A stretch of 64,000 nt of DNA from Sphingobium sp. CAP-1 (GTDB lineage: Bacteria > Pseudomonadota > Alphaproteobacteria > Sphingomonadales > Sphingomonadaceae). Numbering within the stretch: the first letter of the stretch is position 1; every line of letters begins with the position of its first letter. Below are positions 18,941 through 29,800 of this stretch, in pieces. Where the stretch lies: assembly GCF_009720145.1 (NCBI RefSeq), contig NZ_CP046253.1, forward strand, positions 124,001 to 188,000. Reading direction: 5' to 3'. Below the pieces are notes generated by a model. That model was not told the origin of the DNA and searched no databases. It saw only the letters and a list, made by a program, of their open reading frames with translations. Both the position numbers and the translations under genes were made by a program.

Positions 18941-20722
18941 ATGATGCGCATTGGTTCCTGGCTTGCAGCCCTGTTGCTGAGCATGACGGTCGCCGCGCCC
19001 GCGATGGCCCAAGGCGGCTGGTGGGAAAAGGATTGGCCCTATCGCAAGGTCGTCACGCTGGACACGACGACGTCGGGCATGAACGTGCCGGGCGCGGTCG
19101 GCCGCAGCCTCGTGCTGGTGCGTCTGCACAGCGGCAATTTCGGCTTTTCCGACAGTCTGGACAACGGCGCGGATCTGCGCTTCACCGCTGCCGACGACAA
19201 GACGCCGCTGCCTTTCCATATCGAGAAATATGACGCGCAGAACCAGATCGCGATCATCTGGGTCAGCGTGCCGAACCTGAACGGCGGCGAGAAGCAGGAC
19301 ATTCATCTCTATTACGGCAACAAGAATGCGCCGGTGGGGCAGGATGTCGCCGGATCGTTCGACGCCGACTATGCCGCCGTCTATCATTTCTCCGACGGCC
19401 CCGGCAAACCCGCCAGCGACGCGACGGCGAATAGGAATAACAGTCAAAGCGCGCCGGCTGGCGTTAACGACGCGGCGATCATCGCCGGCGGCGCCCGCTT
19501 CCCCGGCAATGCGCCGCTGATCATCGCCGACACGCCTTCGCTGGCGATTCCGGCAGGCGGCGGCTTCACCTTCTCCGCCTGGATCAAGCCCGACCAGCTT
19601 GCGCCGCAGGCAACGCTGTACGGCCGTGGCGGCATCACTGTCGCGCTGGCGGCGGGGGTTCCCACGGTCGCGGCCGACGGTGCGCAGTTGAAAGCCAGCG
19701 CCGCGCTCAAACAGGGCGACTGGTCGCATCTGGCGGTCGTCGCCGACGGCAAGACTGTCCGCATCTATGTGAACGGGGTCGAAGCCGGCGCGGCATCGGC
19801 TGCGTTACCCGCGCAGGCCGGGCCGATCGCGCTGGGCGCGGGCTTTGTCGGTGAAATGGACGAGGTGCGCATTTCCAAGGTCGGTCGCTCGGCCGCCGCG
19901 ATCCTGCTCGAAGCGAAGAATGAAGGGCCGGGCGACAAGCTGGTCGTATTCGGCGCAGACGAGAAGCAGGGCGGCGGTCACAGCCCGATGCTGACCATCG
20001 TGCAGAACACGCCGTTCGACGCCTGGGTCGTCATCGCCCTGCTGATGGTGATGTTCGTGATCGCCGTGTGGGTGATGTATGCCAAATCGGCCTATCTGCG
20101 CCTGTGCATGAAGGCCAATGCCGCCTTCATGAAGCGCTATCGCCGGCTGGACGATCTGGTGCCGTTCGACCGGATCGAGGGCATCGATGCCAGGGAACGC
20201 GCGCTGATCGAGCAAGCGCCGCTCAAGGCGCTCTACGACACCGGCATGGACGAACTGGAGCATCGCAAGGGGATGCAGCTCAAGAAGAAGGGGCTGTCCG
20301 CCGAGACGATCGAGGCGATGCGCGCGTCGGTCGACGCCGAGCAGGTCCATCAGAATGAAAAGCTCGACAAGTGGATGGTGTTGCTGACCATCGCCATTTC
20401 GGGTGGACCGTTCATCGGCCTGTTGGGCACAGTGCTGGGCGTGATGCTGGTGTTCGGCGAAGTGGCGGCTGCCGGCGATGTCAATATCAACGCGATCGCG
20501 CCGGGCATCGCCGCGGCGCTGCTGGCGACGGTCGCGGGCCTGGGCGTCGCCATCCCGTCGCTGTTTGGATATAATTATCTCAATGCGCAGGTGGTTACGA
20601 TCGCCAACGAGATGCGCGTTTTCGTCGACCGGCTGATCACGCGCCTCGCCGAAACCCATCATCATAATGTCGCGCCGCCGACCCAGCCCCAGCCTGAGCC
20701 GCTCGCTCAGGCCGCCGAATAA
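18941..20722 (+). CDS. exbB: DUF2341-LamG-ExbB/TolQ fusion protein
   Basis: The 593-residue product begins with a signal peptide (MMRIGSWLAALLLSMTVAAP) and continues with a DUF2341-like region (about 25-145: PYRKVVTLDTTTSGMNVPGA) and a LamG/concanavalin-type region (about 150-330: GGGFTFSAWIKPDQLAP, DGKTVRIYVNGVEAGAAS, GEMDEVRISKVGRSA). The first membrane helix is near residue 360 (WVVIALLMVMFVIAVWVMYA), followed by a cytoplasmic helical stretch and two MotA/TolQ/ExbB helices (GGPFIGLLGTVLGVMLVFGE, AALLATVAGLGVAIPSLFGY). Typical ExbB has about 240 residues and no such domain. GGGGAG before 18941 decides the start. ExbD follows 23 bases later, so the pair should form a proton channel. Confidence 0.9.
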   Translation: MMRIGSWLAALLLSMTVAAPAMAQGGWWEKDWPYRKVVTLDTTTSGMNVPGAVGRSLVLVRLHSGNFGFSDSLDNGADLRFTAADDKTPLPFHIEKYDAQNQIAIIWVSVPNLNGGEKQDIHLYYGNKNAPVGQDVAGSFDADYAAVYHFSDGPGKPASDATANRNNSQSAPAGVNDAAIIAGGARFPGNAPLIIADTPSLAIPAGGGFTFSAWIKPDQLAPQATLYGRGGITVALAAGVPTVAADGAQLKASAALKQGDWSHLAVVADGKTVRIYVNGVEAGAASAALPAQAGPIALGAGFVGEMDEVRISKVGRSAAAILLEAKNEGPGDKLVVFGADEKQGGGHSPMLTIVQNTPFDAWVVIALLMVMFVIAVWVMYAKSAYLRLCMKANAAFMKRYRRLDDLVPFDRIEGIDARERALIEQAPLKALYDTGMDELEHRKGMQLKKKGLSAETIEAMRASVDAEQVHQNEKLDKWMVLLTIAISGGPFIGLLGTVLGVMLVFGEVAAAGDVNINAIAPGIAAALLATVAGLGVAIPSLFGYNYLNAQVVTIANEMRVFVDRLITRLAETHHHNVAPPTQPQPEPLAQAAE

Positions 20723-20745
20723 GCGATCGATCGAGGAGACGCATC

Positions 20746-21147
20746 ATGGATGTCGGTGGCGGACGCAAGGCCTATAACGAAATCAACATCACGCCGATGG
20801 TCGACCTGACCTTCGTGCTGCTGGTGATCTTCATCATCATGACCACGGCGAGCGTGCAGGGGATCAAGGTCGATCTGCCCAAGGCGAGTTCGGCCGCGAA
20901 TCTCGCCAAGCCCAAGACGATCGCGATTACCGTGAACGATCAGGGGCAGGTGTTCATGGACGCCTATCCTGTGACGCTGGCGGAACTGGAAGCGCGGCTG
21001 CGCACCGAAAAGGCGACCAACCCCGATGTCCCCATCGTGCTGAAGGGCGATCAGGTCGTGCAATATGGGAAAGTGACCGAGGTGCTGGACCTGCTGCGCA
21101 CGCTGGAACTGAACAAGGTCGGCCTCGCCACCGGCAAGCAGAAGTAA
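20746..21147 (+). CDS. exbD: ExbD/TolR-family proton-channel subunit
   Basis: The 133-residue protein has the family layout: short cytoplasmic N-terminus, one membrane helix with the essential Asp (NEINITPMVDLTFVLLVIFI) and a periplasmic domain (VPIVLKGDQVVQYGKVTEVL). With the ExbB-type protein just upstream it should use the proton gradient to drive a TonB-like partner, encoded 26 bases downstream. GAGGAG precedes the ATG. Its position inside a two-partner secretion operon is unusual. Confidence 0.93.
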   Translation: MDVGGGRKAYNEINITPMVDLTFVLLVIFIIMTTASVQGIKVDLPKASSAANLAKPKTIAITVNDQGQVFMDAYPVTLAELEARLRTEKATNPDVPIVLKGDQVVQYGKVTEVLDLLRTLELNKVGLATGKQK

Positions 21148-21173
21148 CGGTAGGCGGGGCGGGATTGGCCAAC

Positions 21174-21887
21174 ATGGCATCCATGACATCAGACCCAAAG
21201 GAAGAAACGGGCGGCCTGCGCAGGTTTGCGGTGCCCGTCATTCTGCTGGCCGTGATGGTCGCGCTGGGCCTGTGGGTCTGGTCGGGGATGGACAGTCGGA
21301 CCGGCGTAGCGCGCCCACCACAGCCCGCGACGACGGTGGACCTGTTGCCGCCTCCGCCTCCGCCACCTCCTCCACCGCCGGACGAGGTCAAACCGCCGGA
21401 GCCGACCGAGGCGCCGACGCCTGATCCCACGCCATCGCCGTCACCCGACCCGACGCCCGAAGCGCCCGCGCCAATGAGCATCAATGCGCCCGCGACCGCC
21501 GGCTCCGATGCGTTCGGGATGCAGGCCGGCAGCGGCGGCGGCATGGGCAGTCCTGGCAGCACCGGCACCTGCATCGGTCCCAATTGTGGACACGGCGCTG
21601 GCGGCGGCGGCATCAGCGACACATTCTACCGGCAATATCTGAGCGCCGCGCTGCAAAATGCGCTGCGCCGGGACAAGGCGATCAATCGTGAACGCTTCAC
21701 CATGACGGTGCTGATCTGGGTGGACGGTTCCGGCCGCGTCACCCGCGCCGAAGCGGTCGATGGCACCGGCGACGCCACGCTTGACCAGAAGGTCGTCGCT
21801 TCGTTGCGCACCGTGGCGTCGCTGCGCGCGCCGCAGCCGGGCATTCAATTTCCGCAGCGCACCGTTGTGCGCGGCACCAGAAGCTAA
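21174..21887 (+). CDS. TonB-like energy transducer
   Basis: The roughly 237-residue protein has one N-terminal membrane anchor (RFAVPVILLAVMVALGLWVW), a Pro-rich spacer with a run of eleven prolines followed by PEPTEAPTPDPTPSPSPDPT, a Gly-rich linker and a C-terminal TonB-type domain (FTMTVLIWVDGSGRVTRAEA, TLDQKVVASLRTVASLRAPQ). TonB spans the periplasm and pulls on outer-membrane partners. The partner here is unknown; the porin and the TpsB barrel are the nearest outer-membrane genes. ATG 21174 is used; TTG 21165 and ATG 21183 are alternatives. Confidence 0.85.
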   Translation: MASMTSDPKEETGGLRRFAVPVILLAVMVALGLWVWSGMDSRTGVARPPQPATTVDLLPPPPPPPPPPPDEVKPPEPTEAPTPDPTPSPSPDPTPEAPAPMSINAPATAGSDAFGMQAGSGGGMGSPGSTGTCIGPNCGHGAGGGGISDTFYRQYLSAALQNALRRDKAINRERFTMTVLIWVDGSGRVTRAEAVDGTGDATLDQKVVASLRTVASLRAPQPGIQFPQRTVVRGTRS

Positions 21888-21926
21888 GGGGACGGCGCCG
21901 GTGCGCGCCGTGAAAGAGGGACGGAC

Positions 21927-23813
21927 ATGAAGAGCCTTGCAACAGCAAAATATGTGCGCAACCTGACGAGCGCCGGCACGGTGGCTCTGTTGCTGGCGCT
22001 GGCGTCGCCCGCGCAGGCGCAGGAGCCGTCGCCCAATGTGACGGCGAACCTCATTCGCCTGCTGGTGGAGCAGAAGGTCATCACGCAGCAGGCCGGCGAC
22101 GCGCTGCTGGCGCAGGCCGAGGCCGAGGCGCAGACCGCACAGGCGAAGATCGCCGCCGCCACTCCGCCGCCGCCCGCCGAGGGTGCGGTGCGCATCCCCT
22201 ATGTGCCGCAGGTCGTCAAGGATCAGATCCGCGATGAGGTCCGACAGGAAGTGCTGGCCCAGGCCAAGACCGAAGGCTGGGCGACGCCGGGCAACGTGCC
22301 GGAATGGGTGAGCCGGGTGAAGGTGACGGGCGATGTGCGCTTCCGCAGCCAGTCGAACCTGTTTTCCAAGACCAACGCCAATGACTTCATCGACTTCCAG
22401 CGGTTCAACGCCAATGGGCCGACCGATTTCAACGAGACGGCCGACGCCAATACCTTGCCGTTGCTCAACAGCCGCGAGGACCGGGTCAGCCAGTTTTCGA
22501 TCCGCGTGCGACTGGGCGTGGAGGCTGATCTGGCGCCGGGTGTGCGCGCGGCGATCCGTCTGGCGAGCGGCAACGATAATGGGCCGGCATCGACGACCGG
22601 GGTTCTGGGCGGCGGCTTCAGCAAGAAGGACATCTGGCTCGATCAGGCGTTCATCACGCTGGCGCCGGTCGATTTCGCCACGCTGACGGTCGGGCGGATG
22701 CCCAACCCGTTCGTCAGCAGTGGGCGGGCGAAGAGCGCCATGACCGACGCTCTTCGCGCGGGCAGTCGTGATCCGATGCGCTTTGGCGTCAGCGACCTCC
22801 TGTTCGACGAAGACCTGAATTTCGACGGCGTTGCGCTGACGCTGGACAGCGGCGAGCGCTTCGGGTCAGGCCTGAATCTGGCCGTCACGGGCGGAGCATT
22901 CCCGTTCGAACAGTTGGGTGAGGATGATCCGGTCACGTCGCTGGCCAAGACCGACGCGCCGTCCAAATGGATATTGGGCGGACAGGCGCGGCTGGGGTGG
23001 AATAACGAGGATTTCGGCGCGAAGCTCGCCGTCGGTTATTTCGATTTCTCCCGCGTCCGGGGGCAGATTTCGGAGCCGTGCCTTGCCTATGTCGGCGCGG
23101 TCGATTGTTCGACCGACTATACCCGGCCGTCCTTCATCGCGAAGGGCAACACGCTGATGTATCTGCGGCAGATCGTCGCAGATCCGACCAACCCCAACTT
23201 CTATGCCAAGCCGCAATATGTCGGGCTGGTCAACGACTATAATGTGCTGGAGGTGAGCGGGCAGGTTCATGCCGATATTGGCGATGAACTGCGGGTCTCG
23301 CTGAACGGCACCTATGTCAAGAATCTCGCCTTCGACCGCAACGATATTTGCGCCAACCTGCCGTTCGGCCTGCCGCTGACCAATGTGACCGGCGTGACGG
23401 TGTCGGTGCCCGACAGCACCACGGGCGGCCGCGCGAACGTCCTCAACACCAACCCCTGTTCGGCGGTCGAAGGTAGCACCGCCGTCAATGGCGGGTCGTT
23501 GCTCGCCAGCTATGACAGCGGCGACACGGCCTGGATGGTGCAGGGTTGGGTTGGCAGCAAGGGGCTGCGCAAGGGCGGCGAGTGGAGTGTGGGTCTGGGC
23601 TATAAATGGATCGAGCCGGATGCCGTGCTGGACAGCCTGACCGACAGCGATTTCCACCTCGGCGGCACCAACGCCAAGGGCTATATCGTCACCGGCAATT
23701 ACATGCTCTCCGACAATCTGCGCATGACCGGCCGCTATCTCAGCGCCAGCGAAGTCTATGGCAATCCGCTTGCCGTCGACGTGCTGCAGATCGATCTGGT
23801 CGCGGCATTCTGA
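21927..23813 (+). CDS. Putative outer-membrane porin
   Basis: The 628-residue product has a signal peptide (AGTVALLLALASPAQAQEPS), a short Ala/Gln-rich helical segment likely to coil (LLVEQKVITQQAGDALLAQA) and a long beta-barrel resembling the 'putative porin' family: WVSRVKVTGDVRFRSQSNLF, FSIRVRLGVEADLAPGVRAA, KDIWLDQAFITLAPVDFATL, final LQIDLVAAF with a terminal Phe. No TonB-dependent plug is visible. It lies between the TonB-like gene and the giant exoprotein, in the same orientation and with short gaps, so it is probably co-expressed and may be the surface partner of this complex. Confidence 0.82.
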   Translation: MKSLATAKYVRNLTSAGTVALLLALASPAQAQEPSPNVTANLIRLLVEQKVITQQAGDALLAQAEAEAQTAQAKIAAATPPPPAEGAVRIPYVPQVVKDQIRDEVRQEVLAQAKTEGWATPGNVPEWVSRVKVTGDVRFRSQSNLFSKTNANDFIDFQRFNANGPTDFNETADANTLPLLNSREDRVSQFSIRVRLGVEADLAPGVRAAIRLASGNDNGPASTTGVLGGGFSKKDIWLDQAFITLAPVDFATLTVGRMPNPFVSSGRAKSAMTDALRAGSRDPMRFGVSDLLFDEDLNFDGVALTLDSGERFGSGLNLAVTGGAFPFEQLGEDDPVTSLAKTDAPSKWILGGQARLGWNNEDFGAKLAVGYFDFSRVRGQISEPCLAYVGAVDCSTDYTRPSFIAKGNTLMYLRQIVADPTNPNFYAKPQYVGLVNDYNVLEVSGQVHADIGDELRVSLNGTYVKNLAFDRNDICANLPFGLPLTNVTGVTVSVPDSTTGGRANVLNTNPCSAVEGSTAVNGGSLLASYDSGDTAWMVQGWVGSKGLRKGGEWSVGLGYKWIEPDAVLDSLTDSDFHLGGTNAKGYIVTGNYMLSDNLRMTGRYLSASEVYGNPLAVDVLQIDLVAAF

Positions 23814-23827
23814 CCCACTGACGGCAA

Positions 23828-26800
23828 GTGAACAGGGACGGGACGAACAAGGGCATGATGCTGGACAGTCGCAATCGCCGCCGCACGGGGCTGCTCATGG
23901 GTGTCAGCCTTGCGGGCATGTGCGCCGCCAACCCCGCCATGGCGCAGATCGCCGTGCTGCGCGGCGCGGCGGGCATTCCCGGTGTTTCGGCGCCAGCGAT
24001 TGTACCCCGACCCGCCTCCGCCAATCCGCTCACGGCCGCCCAGCAGATCGCCGCGGCGGCGGCGCAGGCCAACCAGACCAAGACGGCCGCGCAGCTCAAC
24101 CTCGCCCAGCAGGCGCAGGCGGCGGCTCGCGCCGCGATCGCCGGCGTCGTGCCCAACGGTCTGGTCAAGGGCGGGCTGATGCCAGTCGTCAAGCCGGTCG
24201 CCGCAGCCTCCGACCTGACCGGCGCGCAGAGCTGGGAAGGCGCGCTGGCGCCGGTCGAGACGCTTACGGGCGGCAAGAGCGAGGTGGTCGTCACGCAGAC
24301 CGCCAAGCGCGCCATCCTGTCCTGGGAGAGTTTCAACGTCGGCGCGAACACGACGCTGACCTTCAGCCAGAAGGATAATGGCGTCGCCCAGAAGGATTGG
24401 GTCGCGCTCAACCGCGTGGTCGGCGAAATCGATCCGCTGACCGGCGTGCGCGCGGCCGGCAGCAAGATCGACCCGTCGCAGATATTGGGATCGATCAAGG
24501 CGGACGGCACCGTCCTGATCCTGAACCAGGCCGGCGTGATGTTCGGCGCCACGGCGCAGGTCAACACCCATTCGCTGTTGGTGTCCAGCATGGAGATCGG
24601 CCGCGCGACCGCCCTGTCGGGATCAACCAGCCGGGCGCTGACGCTGGCGGAGCGCAACCGGGAGTTTCTGAACTACGGCCTGCTCGGCTTCCGCGATCAG
24701 GCGTCGGTGATCGAGCGAACATCGGCCTACGCCTTCTCGCCCATGGCGGGCAGCGACGGGTTGGAAGGCGGTGTCAGCATTGCAGCCGGCGCGCAGATCG
24801 GTAGCGGCGATTCCGGTTTCATCATGGCGCTGGCGCCGACCGTGACCAATGCCGGCACGCTGACATCGGCCAACGGCCAGGTGAGCCTCCAGTCGGGCCG
24901 CCGCTTCTTCCTGGAACGGTCGGAAGGCACCAGCACCAGTATCAACCCCTATATTCGCGGGCTGGTCGTCACCAGTCAGGCGGTAACGGGAGATGCCGCC
25001 GACTATGTCGTCAACAGCGGCATCATGAACGCGGCGCGGGGCTATGTGTCGCTCGGCGCGTCGGAAACCGGCGCGGTCCTGCAAAGCGGCATCCTGCAAT
25101 CCAGCACCAGCGTCGCACGCAACGGCTTTATCGGCCTGTCGGGCGGCGACATAAGGCTCGACCCCGGTAGCCTGATCCTGCTCAACCCGGACAGCGGCGC
25201 GGAAACCATCCCGCAATCGGCGGACTCGGTATCCAGTTTCAAGACATCTCAGATCGTCATTGGCAGCGCCGCATCGCGGATCGAGATGGGCAGCGGCAGC
25301 CTGTTGCTGGCGCCCAGCGCGGATGTGACCATCGGTGCGCCGTCGGGGCTGGACGGGCTGTCGGCTGACGATGCCGGGGCGGCCCGGTCACGTATCTTCA
25401 TCGACAGCGGCGCGACCATCGATGTCGGCGGGGTCAAGGATTATCTGGTTCCCGCCAGCCGTAATCTGGTCCGCATCTCGCCGGTCAAGGGCAATGAGTT
25501 GCGCGACACGCCGCTCTATCGCGCCGAGTTCCTGAACGGGACGACCGTGCTGGTCGACCCGCGCCTGTCGGGTGTGCGCGAGGACGGGGTGCGCTGGATC
25601 GGGTCGCCGCTGATCGAGGCGGCGAGCTATTATGCGCAGGTCGGCGTCACCGCGTCCGAATTGATGACCAGCGGCGGCAATGTGACCCTGGGCGTCGCCG
25701 GCTTCGGCGGAACCAGCGCAGCCAGCGCATCCGACATCATCGTCAAGGCCGGCGCGAAGATCGACATCAGCGGCGGCTGGGTCCGCTATGAAGGCGGCGC
25801 GATCCAGACCACCCGCTTGCTGACCCGATCCGGCCAGAGCGTCGATATCGGCTCGGCCGATCCCAATGGCGACTATGTCGGCGTGGTCGAAGGTTATACC
25901 GAAAGCCAGCCCCGGTTTGGTCTGTCGACCACCTATGCCAACCCCGCGCTTACCGGCACGCGCACGCAGGCGGCCTATACCGAAGGGCGCGACGCGGGAT
26001 CGCTGACGCTCAAGGGATCGGCCATCGCCTTCGACGGCGCGCTGAGCGCGCAAGCCTATGCCGGCGCGCTTCAGCGGGTCGATGCGAAAGCTGGCACGGC
26101 GACCTCCTCCGTCTATGGCGACACGCGAACGTTGCAAGGTTCACCCTCCGAACTGCCGGCCTCCGGTTATCTGAACGTGCAGGGATTGTCCCGTTTCACC
26201 AACTCTGTCCTGAGCGGCGCGGGTGACATCGTCGTCACGCGCAGCGCCCAGATCGACGCGGTGCCGGACGATTTGGCATTCGGTCAGTCCTTCTCCATCG
26301 ATGACAGCGGCGCGCTCCTGCGGCCGGCGCGCGATGGCGCGAGCTTGCTCGCCGCCGGCCGGCGCGATCGGATCACGCTGTCGGCCGACCTGCTCAATGA
26401 CGCGGGACTGGGGCAGATCACGCTCCAGACATCGGGGGCGATCACCATCGCCGACGACGTGGCGCTCAGGCTGGCGGACGGCGGCATCTTCACTGGCATC
26501 GCCGGCCGGGCAATCACCGTCGACGGTAGCGTGACCGCGCTGGGCGGCGCGATTGACCTGCGCACGCTGCAAATCACCCAGGGATCGATCTTCGCCGATG
26601 ACGCGCCAGTGGCGGGCAGCTTCGACATTGCCGTCAACGGCACATTGTCGACCCGCGGCCGCTGGGCCAATGACTTCGGCAATGCCGGGTTGGCCGACGG
26701 CGGCGCCTATCTGAACGGCGGATCGATCAGCCTGCGGGTGGCGCCGCGCGTCACCGCCGCCATCGAGGGCGTCGCCAATGAACGCGCGGACATTTCCGGC

Positions 26801-29800
26801 AGCATTCTCATCAACGATGGCGCGTTGCTGGACGTGTCGGCCGGCGGCTATGTCGACGCCAAGGGGCAGGTCGATACCAGCGCGCGCGGCGGCAACGTCA
26901 GCCTCATCAACCAGACCAACTATTTCCAGATTTCGCCTATTCCCATCATCGGTCTGGAAACCGACGGCAATGTGCCCGGAATCCGGGTGACGACCAATCC
27001 GTCTCTCGATGCCGCCGCCAATCCTGCCGCGATCACCGCGCGCGTCGCGATCGCAGACGGCGCGATCAAGGCGCATGGGTTCGCCGGCGGTGGCAGCTTC
27101 ACGCTGGAAACACCCGCGATCACCTTCGGGGATGGCACGGCGAGCGTCGGCACGCGCCTGCCGCTCGATTTCTTCGCGGACACCGGCTTTGCCGATTACG
27201 CTCTGACATCCTATGGCACGGCGCTGATCGAGAACCGCTTCAACAACGGGCTGGGTGGCTATAACGCGCTGCTTTCGACCCAGACGCTGACGGTGGGGGC
27301 GGGGGAAACGCTCAGCCTGACTCAGACGCGCTTCAATCCCAATCTGTCCCTGAGCCAGCAGGTGGCGCTGATGGGGCTGGCGACCGGCGGCGATCTCTAT
27401 TCCGTCCTGACGCCGCAGATCGCGAGCGACGCCTATGACCGGCTTGGCGTCGGTCTGACCCTGGGCGGTCTGGTCGAACTCCATGTCGCACAGGGCGGCG
27501 TTGTGGACGGCGACGCCGGATCGTCGCTGACGGTCGCGAAATTGTGGAATGAGGGGCGCATCCGTCTGGTCGGCGGCGATCTGACCCAGGCGGAAGTTCT
27601 GCCATCGCTCTATTCCGGCGCGATCGGGGCGGCCAGCCTGAGCGATATGTTCACCACCAATGCCGATGGCGGCATTGATGAGGATGCGCTCAACGCGCTG
27701 GGCGTGGCCGATGCCGGGCGCGTGCTGACCAATGCCGAACTGGCGTTGCAGCCGCTCTATCTCACCGGGTTATTGGCGCAGGATGAAGGCATTCGCCTGT
27801 CGGCCGGCAGTCGCATCGACCTGTCGGGCGCGAGCATCCGTGATCCGCGCGCCGCGCCAATCATCGGCACCGGCGCGATTCGCGCGACCGGCCGCCTCTA
27901 TGATGGCGGCACGTTGACGACGGCGACCGGCCTGATTGACGCAGGCGACGCCTTCCAGCGCCCGTTGCTGGGCGAGGGCGTCTATGCCAGCGACCTGATT
28001 GCGCTCGATTCGGTTCGGGTGGCGCGCGCCATCCACGCCGGACAGGGGGCGACGATCGACCTGTCGGGGGCCGCCGACAGCTATGAAATCCTCGATAGCG
28101 CCAATCACTATGTCGATCAGGCCGTGTGGAGCGCGGGCGGCGCGCTGGCGATCGGTGGCGGTGGCTCGGTCAACGGTGCGACGATCGATGCACATGGCGG
28201 CGCGACAATGGCGCAGGGCGGGACGCTGAGTTTCGTCGATCCCACGCTGGTTCAATCGGCGAGCGACGTGACCCGTGACGGCCAGATCGCCGCCGATCAG
28301 ATCGGCGCATCGGGCTTCGACACCATGATCGCCTATGGCGCGCTGGCTGGCGAAGGCGATGTGTCGCTGTCGCTGCGGCGCGGCTTCTTCCTTAATTCGC
28401 GGCTATTTTCCGGCGACGGCACCGATTTCACGCCCTATCTGCCGACCGTGTCGGCGACCGGCGCGCTGGCGATCGACGCGCCCTTCATCGGGTTCGACAG
28501 CCTGTTGCAGCAGATGGTCGATCCGTTGGCCGGCGCTACAGGCAGCGGCGCCGTCCGCTTCTCGGCCGCGTCCTTCGATGTGCGTGGCGCCGTGCTGTTC
28601 GACCGCAGCATCGCCAGCGTGACGCTGACCAGCAGCGGCGACCTGCGCCTGAGCGGCGTGCAGCCGATCGAATTGAGCCTGGGCCTGGATAGTTCGGCGT
28701 CGAACTCGCTGCTCGGCCAGTTGGTCGTCAATGGCGACCTGACCCTGAACGCCGCGCGCATCTATGCGACCACCGGCTCTTCCTTCCTAGTCGCGTCCAC
28801 TGGCGCGGGCAGTCAGATCCGTGTCGGGCGATCGTCGGACACAGCCGCAGCCACGCCCTATTCTGCGGGTTCCAACCTGCTCATCCAGGCCGCGCGGATC
28901 GAACAGGGCGGTGCGCTCTATGCGCCGCTCGGCACGCTGACGCTGGGTTCGACCAGTGCGCTGCTGGGCGGTCAAAGCCCGTTCGTCGCGGGCGGACTCG
29001 GTCAGTTCGCGCCGGCGACCACGTCGGTCGTGCTGACCGGCGGTAGCGTTACATCGGTATCCGCCAAGGGGTTGTCGATTCCCTATGGCACGACCACCGA
29101 CCAGATCGAATATTATTTCAGCCCGACCAGCACCAATCCGTTGACGTCGGCGCCCGTCGGCACGTTGAAACTCGCCGGCACGGCGGTCGAGGTCGGATCG
29201 GGCGCGACGGTAGACATCAGCGGCGGCGGCGACGTGTTCGCCTATGAATTCGTGCCCGGCACCGGCGGTTCGCGCGACGTGCTGGATCGTTTCAACGCCG
29301 ATCCCTTCAGCGGCAATGACGGGCTGGCCTATCCCGACGGGCGGCAGGTCTATGCGATCGTGCCGGGCCTCAGCGCGCAAGCGGCGGCGGCTTTCGACCC
29401 CATCTATGGCGCGGACTATGGCGATCTTTATGGCGCGTCGGCGGTCGGGCGGAGCGTCTATCTGGCCAATGTGGCGGGGTTGGCGCCCGGCTGGTACACA
29501 TTGCTGCCGGCCAAATATGCGGTGTTGCCGGGCGGCCTGCGGATCGTCGAGCAGACCGGGGCCGATACGGTTGCGGGCGGCAGCGCGGCGCTGCGGGATG
29601 GATCGCAGATCGTCACCGGCTTCTTCGGATCGGCGACGACGGGCCTGCGCGAATCGACCCTGCGCACCTTCTCGGTCCAGACATCGGTGACCTTCCGCCA
29701 ATATTCCAACATCGTCACCACCTCAGCGACGCAGGCGTTCAACGCGCAGGCGGCGCGCGACGGGCTGGCGTTGCCGCGCTCGCCGCTCGACGCAGGCCGC

